The notes: generated by a model not told the origin, from the sequence alone. 64,000 bases of DNA from Agrococcus lahaulensis DSM 17612 (GCF_000425105.1 NZ_KE384303.1:1-64000), one strand, 5' to 3'. Numbered from the stretch's first letter, positions 18,319-26,595 are shown. Program-made: numbers and translations.

Positions 18319-19457
18319 GCCGCTACTCGCTCGACCAGCGCACCACGCAGTACTCGGTGCACGCGCTCCAACTCGTCATCACGCAGCGCTGACCCGCTCG
18401 GCAGCGTCAAGCCGCGCGTGAACAGGGCCTCCGACGCTCCGCTCACGAAGGACCTCAGGTGCGCGAAGACCGGTTGCAGGTGCATGGGCTTCCACAACGG
18501 GCGCGCCTCGATCGATTCAGCCGCGAGCGCCGCCTGCACGGCCGCGGGTGAGATGCCGGTCGCCCGGTCGTCGATGATGATGGACGTGAGCCAGCAGTTG
18601 TCTTCGCCGTCGTCTACACCCTGAAACAGCTCGACGCCATCGACGGCGCTGAAGAGCTGTCGATACGATTCGCGGATCCTGCGCCGTCGCGCCATCATCT
18701 CGTCCAGTCGCTGCAGCTGGGCTCTGCCGAGCGCAGCGAGAATGTTCGAGAGTCGGTAGTTGTAGCCGACATCGACATGCTCGTAGTGGGCGACCGGCTG
18801 ACGTGCCTGGGTGGCGAGGTATCGGGCTCGTGACGCGAGGTCCCCGTCATCGGTCAGCAGCATCCCGCCGCCCGACGTCGTCATGATCTTGTTCCCGTTG
18901 AACGAGACGATCGACGCTACGCCGAATGATCCGGCCGCGCGGCCACGGTGCCGCGCTCCCAGCGACTCAGCCGCATCCGCGAGGATCGGTATTTCGCGCT
19001 CAGCGGCGAGCTGCTCGATAGCGGTGTAATCCACCGCCCGACCAAGGAGGTCGACGGGAACGATCGCCTTCGCGGGTGTGCCGTCCTGCTCAAGAGCAGC
19101 AAGTGCTTCTTCCAGCAGGTTGACGTCGATGTTGCCGTCTTCGAGGCGGCTGTCGACGAGAACCGGAGTCGCGCCCGTGTAGGTGATCGCGTTGATCGTC
19201 GCAGCGAACGTCATCGATGATGTGACGACGATGTCACCAGGCCCAATGCCGAGACCCAGCAAACCGAGGTGAAGCGCTGCGGTGCCGCTCGACAGCGCAA
19301 CGCCGTGGGCGACACCGACGCGGCCCGCGAGTTCTCGCTCGAACGCATCGACCTCGGGCCCGAGCGGTGCGATCCAACCCGAGTCCATCGCTCGTCGGAC
19401 AGCGGTCTTCTCGTCGTCCCCGACGTCCGGAGACGACATGTAGATTCGGTCGTTCAT
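18315..19457 (-). CDS. pglE: PglE-like PLP-dependent aminotransferase
   Basis: A 380-residue DegT/DnrJ/EryC1-family aminotransferase. Visible signatures are DSGWIAPLGPEVDAFERELA, the substrate-threading ALSSGTAALHLGLL, LADAAESLGARHRG with the cofactor-binding Asp, and the PLP Lys in SFNGNKIMTTSGGG (about residue 186), followed by GYNYRLSNILAALG. PglE puts an amino group on C4 of the 4-keto sugar made by PglF, using glutamate. The ATG at 19457 is preferred because upstream in-frame sequence is antisense to pglF. It overlaps pglF by 4 nt and pglC by 4 nt. Confidence 0.92.
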   Translation of the reverse strand: MNDRIYMSSPDVGDDEKTAVRRAMDSGWIAPLGPEVDAFERELAGRVGVAHGVALSSGTAALHLGLLGLGIGPGDIVVTSSMTFAATINAITYTGATPVLVDSRLEDGNIDVNLLEEALAALEQDGTPAKAIVPVDLLGRAVDYTAIEQLAAEREIPILADAAESLGARHRGRAAGSFGVASIVSFNGNKIMTTSGGGMLLTDDGDLASRARYLATQARQPVAHYEHVDVGYNYRLSNILAALGRAQLQRLDEMMARRRRIRESYRQLFSAVDGVELFQGVDDGEDNCWLTSIIIDDRATGISPAAVQAALAAESIEARPLWKPMHLQPVFAHLRSFVSGASEALFTRGLTLPSGSALRDDELERVHRVLRGALVERVAA

Positions 19458-21337
19458 CGGGTTCCCCTCAGTCCGAGCTGGCTCGGCACGATGGGAGCCG
19501 TCGCGCCCCCGATGTGTGCTTGCTCTGCATCGTTGTGCGTGTCGTTCGATCGACGCTCCCGATCCCAATGCGAATCCCATACTGCCTTGTCCAGATCGTC
19601 CGGCAGCAGCGGTTCGCCACGCGCGTGCGTGATCTTCTCGTGGAACGGGCGCTCGTCGTGCTCGCCGGCGCCGATCAATTCCTCGTGCAGCTTCTCGTGC
19701 GGTCGAAGGCCGGTGTACACGATCTCGATCGGCTTGCCGGACATGCGGATCATCCGCTTCGCCACATCGAGGATCTTCACGGGCTCGCCCATATCGAGAA
19801 TGAGCACCTCGCCCGGACGGCCGATGCCGCCGGCCTGGACGACCAACTGACACGCCTCCGGGATCGTCATGAAGTAGCGCGTGATGTCGGGGTGAGTTAC
19901 CGTCAAGGGGCCGCCTGCCTCGATCAGCGCAGTGAACGTTGGCAACATCGACCCGCGACTGCCCAGGACATTGCCGAAGCGGACCGAGAGGTAGCGCCCA
20001 ACACCGCGCTCCGCGTACGAAGCGGTCAGGCGCTCAGCTAGCCGCTTCGAGTGGCCCAGCACGCTCGTGGGGTTGGCGGCCTTGTCGGTGGAAATGTTGA
20101 CGAACGTCTCGACCTCGGCAGCATAAGCGCCCTCGAGAACGTTGAGTGTGCCGAGCACATTGGTCTTCCATGCTTCGTCTGGATACTGCTCGAGCATGGG
20201 GAGGTGCTTCAAGGCAGCGGCGTGGAAGACGACGTGCGGGCGTCTCTCCGCCATCAGGTCGCGGATTGCGTCGGCATCGCGGATGTCGGCGAGCACCACA
20301 TCCTTCGTGTGGAGCAGGCCATGGCCGGCGATCGAGATCTGCACCGCCTGTAGCGCCGATTCGTCGCGGTCGAGCATCATCAGCTCGGATGGCCCGAAGC
20401 GGGCGATCTGACGGCAGAGTTCGGCACCGATGGAGCCCCCAGCGCCGGTGACCAGCACACGCTTGCCGGTGAGGTAGCCAGCGACTGTCTCGATGTCGGT
20501 GTCCACAGGGTGGCGGCCGATGATGTCTTCGATCGAGATCTCCCGCAGGTCGCCCATCGCGCTGCGGCCCTCGAGAATGTCGTCGAGCGGCGGCAGAACG
20601 AGCACCCGCAGGTCGGCGGCGGCGGCTCGATCTGAGATTCGTTGCATCAGCGAGGCATCGGCCCGGGCGATAGCGATCACCATGGTGGTCGCTCCGGTCG
20701 CTCGCGCCACTTCCGCGAGCTGCTCGCCCGTGCCAAGCACACGCACCCCAGTCCGCACCGCCTTGGCGAGGTTGGGAGAGTCGTCGATGATGCCGACCGG
20801 GTTGTACCGGGACTGTGGGTCAGTGCGCATGCGCTTGATCAGGCTTGACCCGACAAATCCTGCTCCGTAGACGAGGATCGGCGTCGCAGCGTCCTTCGGC
20901 CGGCTCGCCCGCTCTTGCGCCAGGCGGCGGAAGTAGCGAGTAAGTGCCATCGCCAGGAACGCGAGCGGCGCGGCGATGAACGGCGTGCTCCGCGGGATCC
21001 CGATCTCCGGTCCGGCGATCAGGACAGGGAGGCCGATGACGATCGTCGTCAGCGCCACCGATCCCGTGAGGCTGAGCACCTCGTCGAAACTGCCGACGTG
21101 GTAGCGGCGGCGATACAGGGCGAGCGCACTGCCAGCTGCGAGCTGAGAGAGCGCCGCCAGCACAACGAGCGCGAGCATCGCGAGCCAGTTCGTCTCTCCA
21201 AAACCGAACTCGTACCGCAGCCACACTGCGAGGACGATCGCGCCGATCCATGCGATCGCATCGAAGAGGTACTGGAACACCCGCATGTTGGCGCGCAGCG
21301 ACCTGCTCCTGCCGTCGCCCTGTGCGCTGGGTTCCAC
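19454..21337 (-). CDS. pglF: PglF-like membrane-bound UDP-GlcNAc 4,6-dehydratase
   Basis: A 627-residue protein of the PglF/WbpM/CapD class. Four membrane helices fill about residues 18-140. A CoA-binding-like Rossmann domain follows (GAGFVGSSLIKRM), and a C-terminal SDR catalytic domain starts at LVTGAGGSIGAELCRQIA. The catalytic segment is NISTDKAANPTSVLGHSKR, with Thr-Asp-Lys in place of the usual Tyr. It removes water from UDP-GlcNAc to give UDP-4-keto-6-deoxy-GlcNAc, the first step towards bacillosamine-like sugars. The GTG at 21337 has GGAGG 5 nt upstream. It is first in the eight-gene operon and diverges from galU, with 185 nt between them for both promoters. Confidence 0.93.
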   Translation of the reverse strand: MEPSAQGDGRSRSLRANMRVFQYLFDAIAWIGAIVLAVWLRYEFGFGETNWLAMLALVVLAALSQLAAGSALALYRRRYHVGSFDEVLSLTGSVALTTIVIGLPVLIAGPEIGIPRSTPFIAAPLAFLAMALTRYFRRLAQERASRPKDAATPILVYGAGFVGSSLIKRMRTDPQSRYNPVGIIDDSPNLAKAVRTGVRVLGTGEQLAEVARATGATTMVIAIARADASLMQRISDRAAAADLRVLVLPPLDDILEGRSAMGDLREISIEDIIGRHPVDTDIETVAGYLTGKRVLVTGAGGSIGAELCRQIARFGPSELMMLDRDESALQAVQISIAGHGLLHTKDVVLADIRDADAIRDLMAERRPHVVFHAAALKHLPMLEQYPDEAWKTNVLGTLNVLEGAYAAEVETFVNISTDKAANPTSVLGHSKRLAERLTASYAERGVGRYLSVRFGNVLGSRGSMLPTFTALIEAGGPLTVTHPDITRYFMTIPEACQLVVQAGGIGRPGEVLILDMGEPVKILDVAKRMIRMSGKPIEIVYTGLRPHEKLHEELIGAGEHDERPFHEKITHARGEPLLPDDLDKAVWDSHWDRERRSNDTHNDAEQAHIGGATAPIVPSQLGLRGTR

Positions 21338-21522
21338 CCGTTCCTCCGTGCTTTCCCGGCGCTGCGACGCACAACGAATTCACACGCGCAACCGACTCGA
21401 GTTCCTGGCCGCAAGGGTACAACACCCTCAAGATCTGCTGAGGAGCGCGGACCGCCAGCGCCCGGTAGGGTCTATCCGCTCATTTCAGGCGGGCGACGCC
21501 GCGGGCAGGTACGGTGACCCCC

Positions 21523-22425
21523 ATGCGCCATTCTGTCACCAAGGTCGTCATCCCCGCGGCAGGGCTGGGCACCCGCTTCCTGCCAGCGACGAAGGCGCTC
21601 CCGAAGGAGATGATGCCGGTCGTCGACAAGCCGGCGATCCAGTACGTCGTCGAGGAAGCGGTGCGCGCCGGGCTTCCCGATGTGCTCTTCGTGACCGGGC
21701 GCAACAAGAACGCGCTGGAGAACCACTTCGACCGTGCGACCGAGCTCGAGCAGATCCTCACGCGCAAGGGCGACGCGGACCGACTCGAGAAGGTCGCGGA
21801 GTCGACGGGGCTCGCCAATGTGCACTACGTACGGCAGGGCGACCCGCTCGGGCTCGGCCACGCGGTGCTGCGCTCGCGGGCGCACGTCAACGGCGACTCC
21901 TTCGCGGTGCTGCTCGGCGACGACATCATCGACCCGCGCGACCACTTGCTCGAGCGCATGCTGCAGGTGCACAACGAGCGCGACACGTGCGTCGTGGCGC
22001 TCATGGAGGTCGACCCGGCGCAAGCACACTTGTACGGCATCGCCACCGTCGACGCGACCGAGGAGGACGACGTCGTGCGCGTGCGCGGGCTCGTCGAGAA
22101 GCCGGAGCCGGGCACGGCGCCCTCGAACCTCGCGATCGTCGGCCGCTACGTGCTGAAGCCCGAGATCTACCCGGTGCTCGAGCGGACCGCGCCCGGCCGC
22201 GGGGGAGAGATCCAGCTCACGGATGCGCTCCTCACCATGGCGGAGGACGATGCAGAGGGCGGCGTGCACGGCGTGATCTTCCGCGGTCGTCGCTATGACA
22301 CGGGCGACAAGCTCGACTACATCAAGGCGAACGTGATGCTCGCGTGCGAGCGCGATGATCTCGGGCCGGGTCTGCGCGAATGGCTCCGCGAGTATGTGGA
22401 GCGGTTCTCGGAACAGCCGGCATAG
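21523..22425 (+). CDS. galU: UTP-glucose-1-phosphate uridylyltransferase
   Basis: A 300-residue nucleotidyltransferase that makes UDP-glucose from UTP and glucose-1-phosphate. The nucleotide motif AAGLGTRFLPATKALPKEM is at residues 13-31, followed by VDKPAIQYVVEEAV, FVTGRNKNALENHFD, VRQGDPLGLGHAVL and LLGDDII with the metal-binding Asp. RYDTGDKLDYIKAN near the end is also typical. The ATG at 21523 is chosen over an in-frame GTG three codons earlier. UDP-glucose would feed the adjacent polysaccharide genes and, through GalE at 2476, UDP-galactose. Confidence 0.95.
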   Translation: MRHSVTKVVIPAAGLGTRFLPATKALPKEMMPVVDKPAIQYVVEEAVRAGLPDVLFVTGRNKNALENHFDRATELEQILTRKGDADRLEKVAESTGLANVHYVRQGDPLGLGHAVLRSRAHVNGDSFAVLLGDDIIDPRDHLLERMLQVHNERDTCVVALMEVDPAQAHLYGIATVDATEEDDVVRVRGLVEKPEPGTAPSNLAIVGRYVLKPEIYPVLERTAPGRGGEIQLTDALLTMAEDDAEGGVHGVIFRGRRYDTGDKLDYIKANVMLACERDDLGPGLREWLREYVERFSEQPA

Positions 22426-22442
22426 TCGCTACCAGATTCATC

Positions 22443-22515
22443 GGGGTACATTCGAAGGGGTACATTTCCTCACTTCGCATTCCTGTGTTGCGCTCACGGC
22501 GAATTGGTCTATATT
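22443..22515 (+). promoter_or_regulatory. Predicted lsr2 promoter with a 10-bp direct repeat upstream
   Basis: A TTGCGC box (22488-22493) and a TATATT box (22510-22515) are 16 nt apart, close to the housekeeping sigma consensus. The predicted start of transcription would lie at about 22521-22523, on or next to the lsr2 ATG, so the transcript may be leaderless. No ribosome site is seen before the ATG, which fits. Upstream, GGGGTACATT occurs twice (22443-22452 and 22457-22466), a possible operator. Confidence 0.5.
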
Positions 22516-22522
22516 GCGTTCC

Positions 22523-22867
22523 ATGGCAAAGCAGACTTTCACCAAGCTCGTCGATGACTTCACGGGCGAGCCCATCGAGGATGGCACCGGTCGCACGGTG
22601 CGATTCGGATTCGACGGCGCTGAGTACGAGATCGACCTCAGCAACGACAACATCGAAGAGCTCTCGAGCACGCTCGAGCGCTATGTGCGGGCATCGCGCC
22701 GCGTCTCGGGCCGCAGCCGCGGCCGCAGCTCGGGCAGCAGCCGCCGCAGCAGCGGTGGCAGCGGCGAGACCGCGGCGATCCGTGAGTGGGCCGAGTCGCA
22801 GGGGCTGAAGGTCGCCTCGCGCGGCCGCATCCCCGCCGACATCGTGGAGCGATACAAGAACCGCTGA
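22523..22867 (+). CDS. lsr2: Lsr2-type nucleoid-associated xenogeneic silencer
   Basis: A 114-residue Lsr2 protein that bridges and silences AT-rich DNA in actinobacteria. The N-terminal dimerisation part (residues 1-55: QTFTKLVDDFTGEPIEDGTG, then VRFGFDGAEYEIDLS) and the C-terminal DNA-binding part (about 78-114: IREWAESQGLKVASRGRIPA) are intact. The AT-hook-like RGR is at SRGRIP. The linker is an unusual Ser/Arg/Gly run (SGRSRGRSSGSSRRSSGGSG), longer and more basic than I would expect, which may add non-specific DNA contact. It directly follows the polysaccharide locus, whose central genes are less GC-rich, so they are plausible targets. Confidence 0.95.
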   Translation: MAKQTFTKLVDDFTGEPIEDGTGRTVRFGFDGAEYEIDLSNDNIEELSSTLERYVRASRRVSGRSRGRSSGSSRRSSGGSGETAAIREWAESQGLKVASRGRIPADIVERYKNR

Positions 22868-22885
22868 TCAGATCATGATCCATTC

Positions 22886-22912
22886 GGGCGCCACTGCTGA
22901 GCAGCGGCGCCC
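22886..22912. terminator. Hairpin terminator after lsr2
   Basis: A 12-bp stem with one mismatch (GGGCGCCACTGC against GCAGCGGCGCCC) and a 3-nt loop begins 18 nt after the lsr2 stop. There is no T-run. Its position suits termination of lsr2. Confidence 0.65.
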
Positions 22913-23013
22913 GTCTGCATTGCGCCGGCACTCCTACGATGTGAGCAATCGGCAGCCGAGGCGATGGCGCACTGCGGCACGAATGGCCGCGATGATGCTC
23001 CGGAGGTACGACG

Positions 23014-23901
23014 ATGGGCTTCCTTGAATACGCGCGGCTGCTGCGGAGGCACTGGTTCCTCGTGATCTTCGCCGCCATCCTCGGCGCCGCCGCGGGGCTG
23101 CTCATCTCATTCGTGCAGACGCCGTCGTATCGCGCATCCACCGAGGTCTTCATCTCGACGCAAGCGGCCGATACGAGCTCCGACCTCGTGCAGGGCAATG
23201 CCTTCACGCTCTCGCGCGTGAACACCTATGCCCGGCTCGCCGGCAGCGAGGAGGTGCTCGAGCGCGTCGCCGATCGGCTCGAGCTCGAGGTGCCGGTGCG
23301 CGACCTCATGGAGCAGGTCGAGGCGATGCCGGTGACGAACACCGCCATCCTCGAGATCTCCGCCCTCAGCGACGACCCCGCGCTCGCCGCCGACCTCGCG
23401 AACGCGACCTCCGCGAGCCTCGCCGAGGCCGTCGAGGAGCTCGAGACGACCGGCTCGACGAGCCCGGTGCGGCTCGCGACCATCGTGAGCGCCGACGTGC
23501 CGGCCGAGCCCGAGAGCCCGCGGCCGGTGCTGCAGGGCATCCTCGGGGCGCTGCTGCTCGCGGTCGCAGCGCTCGCGTTCATCGTCGTCCGGGATCTCGT
23601 CGACACGCGCATCCGCACCGAGCGCGACGTGAAGGCCGTCACCTCCGCGCCGCTGCTCGCCGCCGTGCACTTCGACCCGAAGGCCGCCGCGCGACCGCTC
23701 GTCGTGCATGCCGAGCCGCTCAGCCCGCAGTCGGAGGTCTTCCGCACCCTGCGGACGAACCTCAACTTCGTCGAGGTCGACGGCGAGAGCCGGCTCTTCG
23801 TGATGACCTCGTCGATCCCGGGGGAGGGCAAGACCACCACCGCCGTGAACCTCGCGCTCGCGATCGCCGGCTCCGGGACGCGCTGGCGCAGCACGCCGTA
23901 G
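23014..23901 (+). pseudogene. Truncated second Wzz/BY-kinase, cut after Walker A
   Basis: This frame repeats the architecture of the kinase at 5337: an N-terminal membrane segment (RHWFLVIFAAILGAAAGLLI), an external region with VQGNAFTLSRVNTYARL, a second membrane segment (QGILGALLLAVAALAFIVV), and then the kinase start with Walker A IPGEGKTTTAVNLALAIA. At about 23870-23880 the match ends and ten unrelated residues lead to a stop. Walker A', Walker B and the tyrosine tail (about 190 residues) are missing, so kinase activity should be lost. The membrane part may still act as a co-polymerase if expressed. GGAGG lies 7 nt before the ATG. Confidence 0.85.
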
Positions 23902-24098
23902 CGGATGCCCGTGGCCGCGACGAGCGCGAAGACGACGAGCGTGACGCTCACCTTGCCCGGCAGCAGCTCGAGCGGCACGTACGAGAACGGGAGCGCGAGG
24001 ATCGTGAGCGTCAGCAGCACGTGGCGGCGCTCGCGGACCGCGGGGCGCTCGTCGATCGCCGGCGCGGTCAGCCGGCCGCGATCGGAGAGCGTCGCCAC
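23876..24098 (-). pseudogene. Truncated O-antigen-ligase-like membrane gene (N-terminus only)
   Basis: On the minus strand a GTG at 24098 opens a frame with a basic cytoplasmic start and then membrane-type sequence (HVLLTLTILALPFSYVPLEL, LPGKVSVTLVVFALVAATGI). This resembles the first one or two helices of Wzy/O-antigen-ligase family proteins. At about 23876 the sequence runs into the truncated kinase gene on the other strand, and what follows in frame is just its antisense. So only about 74 residues remain of what is normally over 400. Family recognition from so short a piece is tentative. Confidence 0.55.
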
Positions 24099-24263
24099 AG
24101 CTGAGCCTCAGCTCGCCGGACCCGCAGGCCGTGCCGAGTCGCGCGCGAGCGGAGGGCGCGTGACGAGCATCCGTGCCCCTCCTCCCTGGCGCTGCTAGGG
24201 GCACCGTAGCGGACGCTCCGAGCGGCGCGCCTCAGCGCTGCCCGAGGAGCGCCTGCTGCTGGC

Positions 24264-25583
24264 TCAACGAGCGGAGGTCAGCAGCCGACGGACCGCCTCG
24301 AGCGGCACCTGCAGCCAGTCGGGGCGGTTCCGCACCTCGTAGACGACCTCGTAGAGCGCCTTGTCGAGCTGGATGGCGCGGAAGACGGGGTCGTCCTCGT
24401 CGACCGGGCCCGACGCATCCGCGTAGCCCGCAAGGAACTCCTGCTGGCGCTGCCGCACCCACTCGTCGGCGGCCGCCGGGTCGGCGTCGGGCAGCTCCTG
24501 CTGCGCCGAGCCGGCGGCGTAGTCGAACGAGCGGAGCATGCCGACGACGTCGCGCAGGCGCGGTTCGCGGATCGACCGCTCGTGCATGGGGCGCAGCGGC
24601 TCGCCCTCGAAGTCGAGCAGCAGCCAGTCGCCGTCGCTCGAGCGCAGCACCTGACCGAGGTGCAGGTCGCCGTGGATGTGCTGCAGCTCGCCGATCGATC
24701 GGATCTCGCGCAGCTGCTCCTTCGCGCGGCCGAGCTCGTCGTCGAGGTCGGCGAGTGCCTCGGCCGCCTGCTCGCGCGCCCAGCCGAGGCGCTGCTCGAG
24801 GCCGCTGATGAAGCTGTGCGTGTCGGCCGGGCTCGCCTCGGCGGTGCCGAGCGCGGCCGCGAGATCGCGGTGCACCGTCGCGACCGCCGCGCCGAGGGCG
24901 CGGGCGTCGGGCGCCTCGCGCTCCTCGCCGCGGAGCGCCGCGAGCGCGTGCTGCCGGTAGAGCTCCCACGCGTCCTCCGCGCCGCTCACGAACTCGGAGA
25001 CCGCGAGCAGATGCCCGGTGACGGTCGCATCGCCTGCGGGCCACGTGGCGCGGATCGAGGCGAGCAGCGCCGGCACCGGCTCCGAGCCGGCGCGGGTGAG
25101 CGCGCCCGTGACGACGACGTCGGGATTGTCGCCGGGGTGGACGACGCGGAAGACCTTCGCGATCCAGCTGCCGTCGCCGCCGATGATCGACGTGTTCGAC
25201 TGCTCGCCGCCGATGACGCGGATCGCGCCCGCCGGGCCCAGCGGCTTCGTCGCGTCGCCCTCGAGCCCCGGGACCGCCCTCGTGCCGGCGGCGATCTCGA
25301 TGAGCGTCTGCACCGCATCCGGATCAGAGCACGCGTCGACGAGCCAGCGGCCACCGAGCTGCGCGATGGGGGCGGTGCCTGGCTCGGAGCGCCACGCGAC
25401 GGGGACCTGCAGCAGCGCGTCGCCCGCGCGCATGAGCAGGATCGCGGCGTCGCCGAGCTCGTACGAGTGCGCGAGGGTGATGTCGGCCTGCTGGCCCTTG
25501 AGCGGGTACCACCGGGCGTCGGGCATCCAGGCCGCGATGGCTTCGGTGACCTCGGGAGCGTCGAAGGGGAGGGGAGCGCTCAT
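24264..25583 (-). CDS. mak: Maltokinase
   Basis: A 439-residue eukaryotic-kinase-like enzyme that phosphorylates maltose to maltose-1-phosphate for the GlgE alpha-glucan pathway. The N-terminal cap has WMPDARWYPLKGQ, close to Mak/Pep2. The kinase part has GGEQSNTSIIGG, the catalytic HIHGDLHLGQVL (Asp as base) and the metal-binding LLLDFEGEPLRPMHER. Both catalytic segments are intact and the length is normal for Mak (about 440-455). In many actinobacteria mak is next to or fused with treS; here it stands alone. An in-frame extension to 25715 is not supported, and the ATG at 25583 follows a purine-rich stretch. Confidence 0.9.
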   Translation of the reverse strand: MSAPLPFDAPEVTEAIAAWMPDARWYPLKGQQADITLAHSYELGDAAILLMRAGDALLQVPVAWRSEPGTAPIAQLGGRWLVDACSDPDAVQTLIEIAAGTRAVPGLEGDATKPLGPAGAIRVIGGEQSNTSIIGGDGSWIAKVFRVVHPGDNPDVVVTGALTRAGSEPVPALLASIRATWPAGDATVTGHLLAVSEFVSGAEDAWELYRQHALAALRGEEREAPDARALGAAVATVHRDLAAALGTAEASPADTHSFISGLEQRLGWAREQAAEALADLDDELGRAKEQLREIRSIGELQHIHGDLHLGQVLRSSDGDWLLLDFEGEPLRPMHERSIREPRLRDVVGMLRSFDYAAGSAQQELPDADPAAADEWVRQRQQEFLAGYADASGPVDEDDPVFRAIQLDKALYEVVYEVRNRPDWLQVPLEAVRRLLTSAR

Positions 25584-25735
25584 GCGAGTCAGTCTGCCTG
25601 CGCTGGTTGAGCGTTGGCAGAGTGGGGAGGAGCACACGGCCGTCGACGCGTCGCTCGGGCGATCACCCAGTGACGAGGGCCTTCGTCGGCGGTAGAGTCG
25701 GACCGCACAGAACACCGGACTCGAGGGTGCAGATC

Positions 25736-25891
25736 ATGGAACGCCGCGTCGTGAACAAGGCCGCCGTGCGGCGCGCGGTCGCGCGTTCGACGAAGGCGTC
25801 AGCCCAGCTCGAGCGGCGCACCGTTCCCCCGACTCACGTGCGCTCGCCCAGCGTGGCGCGCTTCCTGGCAGAGCGCCGCGAACGCGGCTGA
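25736..25891 (+). CDS. Small basic protein coupled to the Fic gene (possible antitoxin)
   Basis: A 51-residue, Arg-rich protein starting MERRVVNKAAVRRAVARSTK. Its stop codon overlaps the start of the Fic gene (TGATG), so the two are translationally coupled. Many Fic toxins are paired with a small upstream antitoxin such as VbhA. The usual inhibitory motif, [S/T]xxxE[G/N], is only partly matched here by SAQLER, and its last position is wrong. It could instead be a DNA-binding or stability partner. The function is inferred from position only. Confidence 0.5.
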   Translation: MERRVVNKAAVRRAVARSTKASAQLERRTVPPTHVRSPSVARFLAERRERG

Positions 25892-26517
25892 TGGCGCTCG
25901 CGCCGGATTACGGCGAGACGCCCGTTTCGGACGACGAGTTCGACGCGCTGACTGACGAAGCGAAGCACGTCCTCGGCGAGCCGATCTCGAAGGTGGCGGT
26001 CTACGACCTCGAGCAAGCGCTGCAGGAAGCCGTTGCCGAGGAGCTGTTGCTCAGCGCCTACAACGGTGCCTTGACGCTCGACGCGGTGCTTGACGACTTG
26101 TTCGTCCGCGAGTTGCATCGGCGGTTGTACGGCGATGTCTGGTCATGGGCTGGCGTCTATCGGAAGCGCGAGATCAACATCGGCGTTCCGCCGGAGCTGA
26201 TTGCAGTGGAGGTGCGATCCGCGCTCGGCACGATCCAGCATCGTTGGAAGCACACCGCGGACTGGACAGCTCACCAACTCGGGATCGCGGTTCACGCCGA
26301 GATCGTCAGAGTCCATCCCTTCACGGACGGCAATGGCCGGACGACGCGATTGCTCGCGGATCTCGTGTTCGCCGTCGCGCAGGAGGGAGTGGAACCGGAC
26401 GTGTACGACTGGGAGGTCGACAAGCGGCAGTACATCGATCTGCTGCGCGAATACGACCGCTCTCGCGACCCTGCAGCACTCGCCGCCTTCATCAAGACCC
26501 GGCCGCTCGCGGACTGA
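25891..26517 (+). CDS. Fic/DOC family protein (predicted AMP transferase)
   Basis: A 208-residue Fic-domain protein. The active-site motif HPFTDGNGRTTR (about residues 142-153) has every key residue of HPFx[D/E]GN[G/K]R, including the catalytic His and the Asn and Arg that hold nucleotide phosphates, so it should transfer AMP or a similar group to a protein target. The flap region lies around YRKREINIGVPPELI. The N-terminus (YGETPVSDDEFDALTDEA) carries no clear inhibitory helix motif, which supports a separate inhibitor, perhaps the 51-residue protein just upstream. The target is unknown. It converges on the secreted protease gene at 26596. Confidence 0.85.
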   Translation: MALAPDYGETPVSDDEFDALTDEAKHVLGEPISKVAVYDLEQALQEAVAEELLLSAYNGALTLDAVLDDLFVRELHRRLYGDVWSWAGVYRKREINIGVPPELIAVEVRSALGTIQHRWKHTADWTAHQLGIAVHAEIVRVHPFTDGNGRTTRLLADLVFAVAQEGVEPDVYDWEVDKRQYIDLLREYDRSRDPAALAAFIKTRPLAD

Positions 26518-26595
26518 GTCCGTGCAGCTGTCGCGACCATCGCGGCACTCCTGCCGGTGCGCTTCGGCCGGCCGTCGGCCCGCTGACAGGCCGTG

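Noticed and set aside
17057-21337. Pgl genes as the phage growth limitation system
   Set aside because: The homologues are PglF/E/C/D of sugar biosynthesis, which share only the name with phage-defence Pgl. No PglX, PglY, PglZ or PglW is present.
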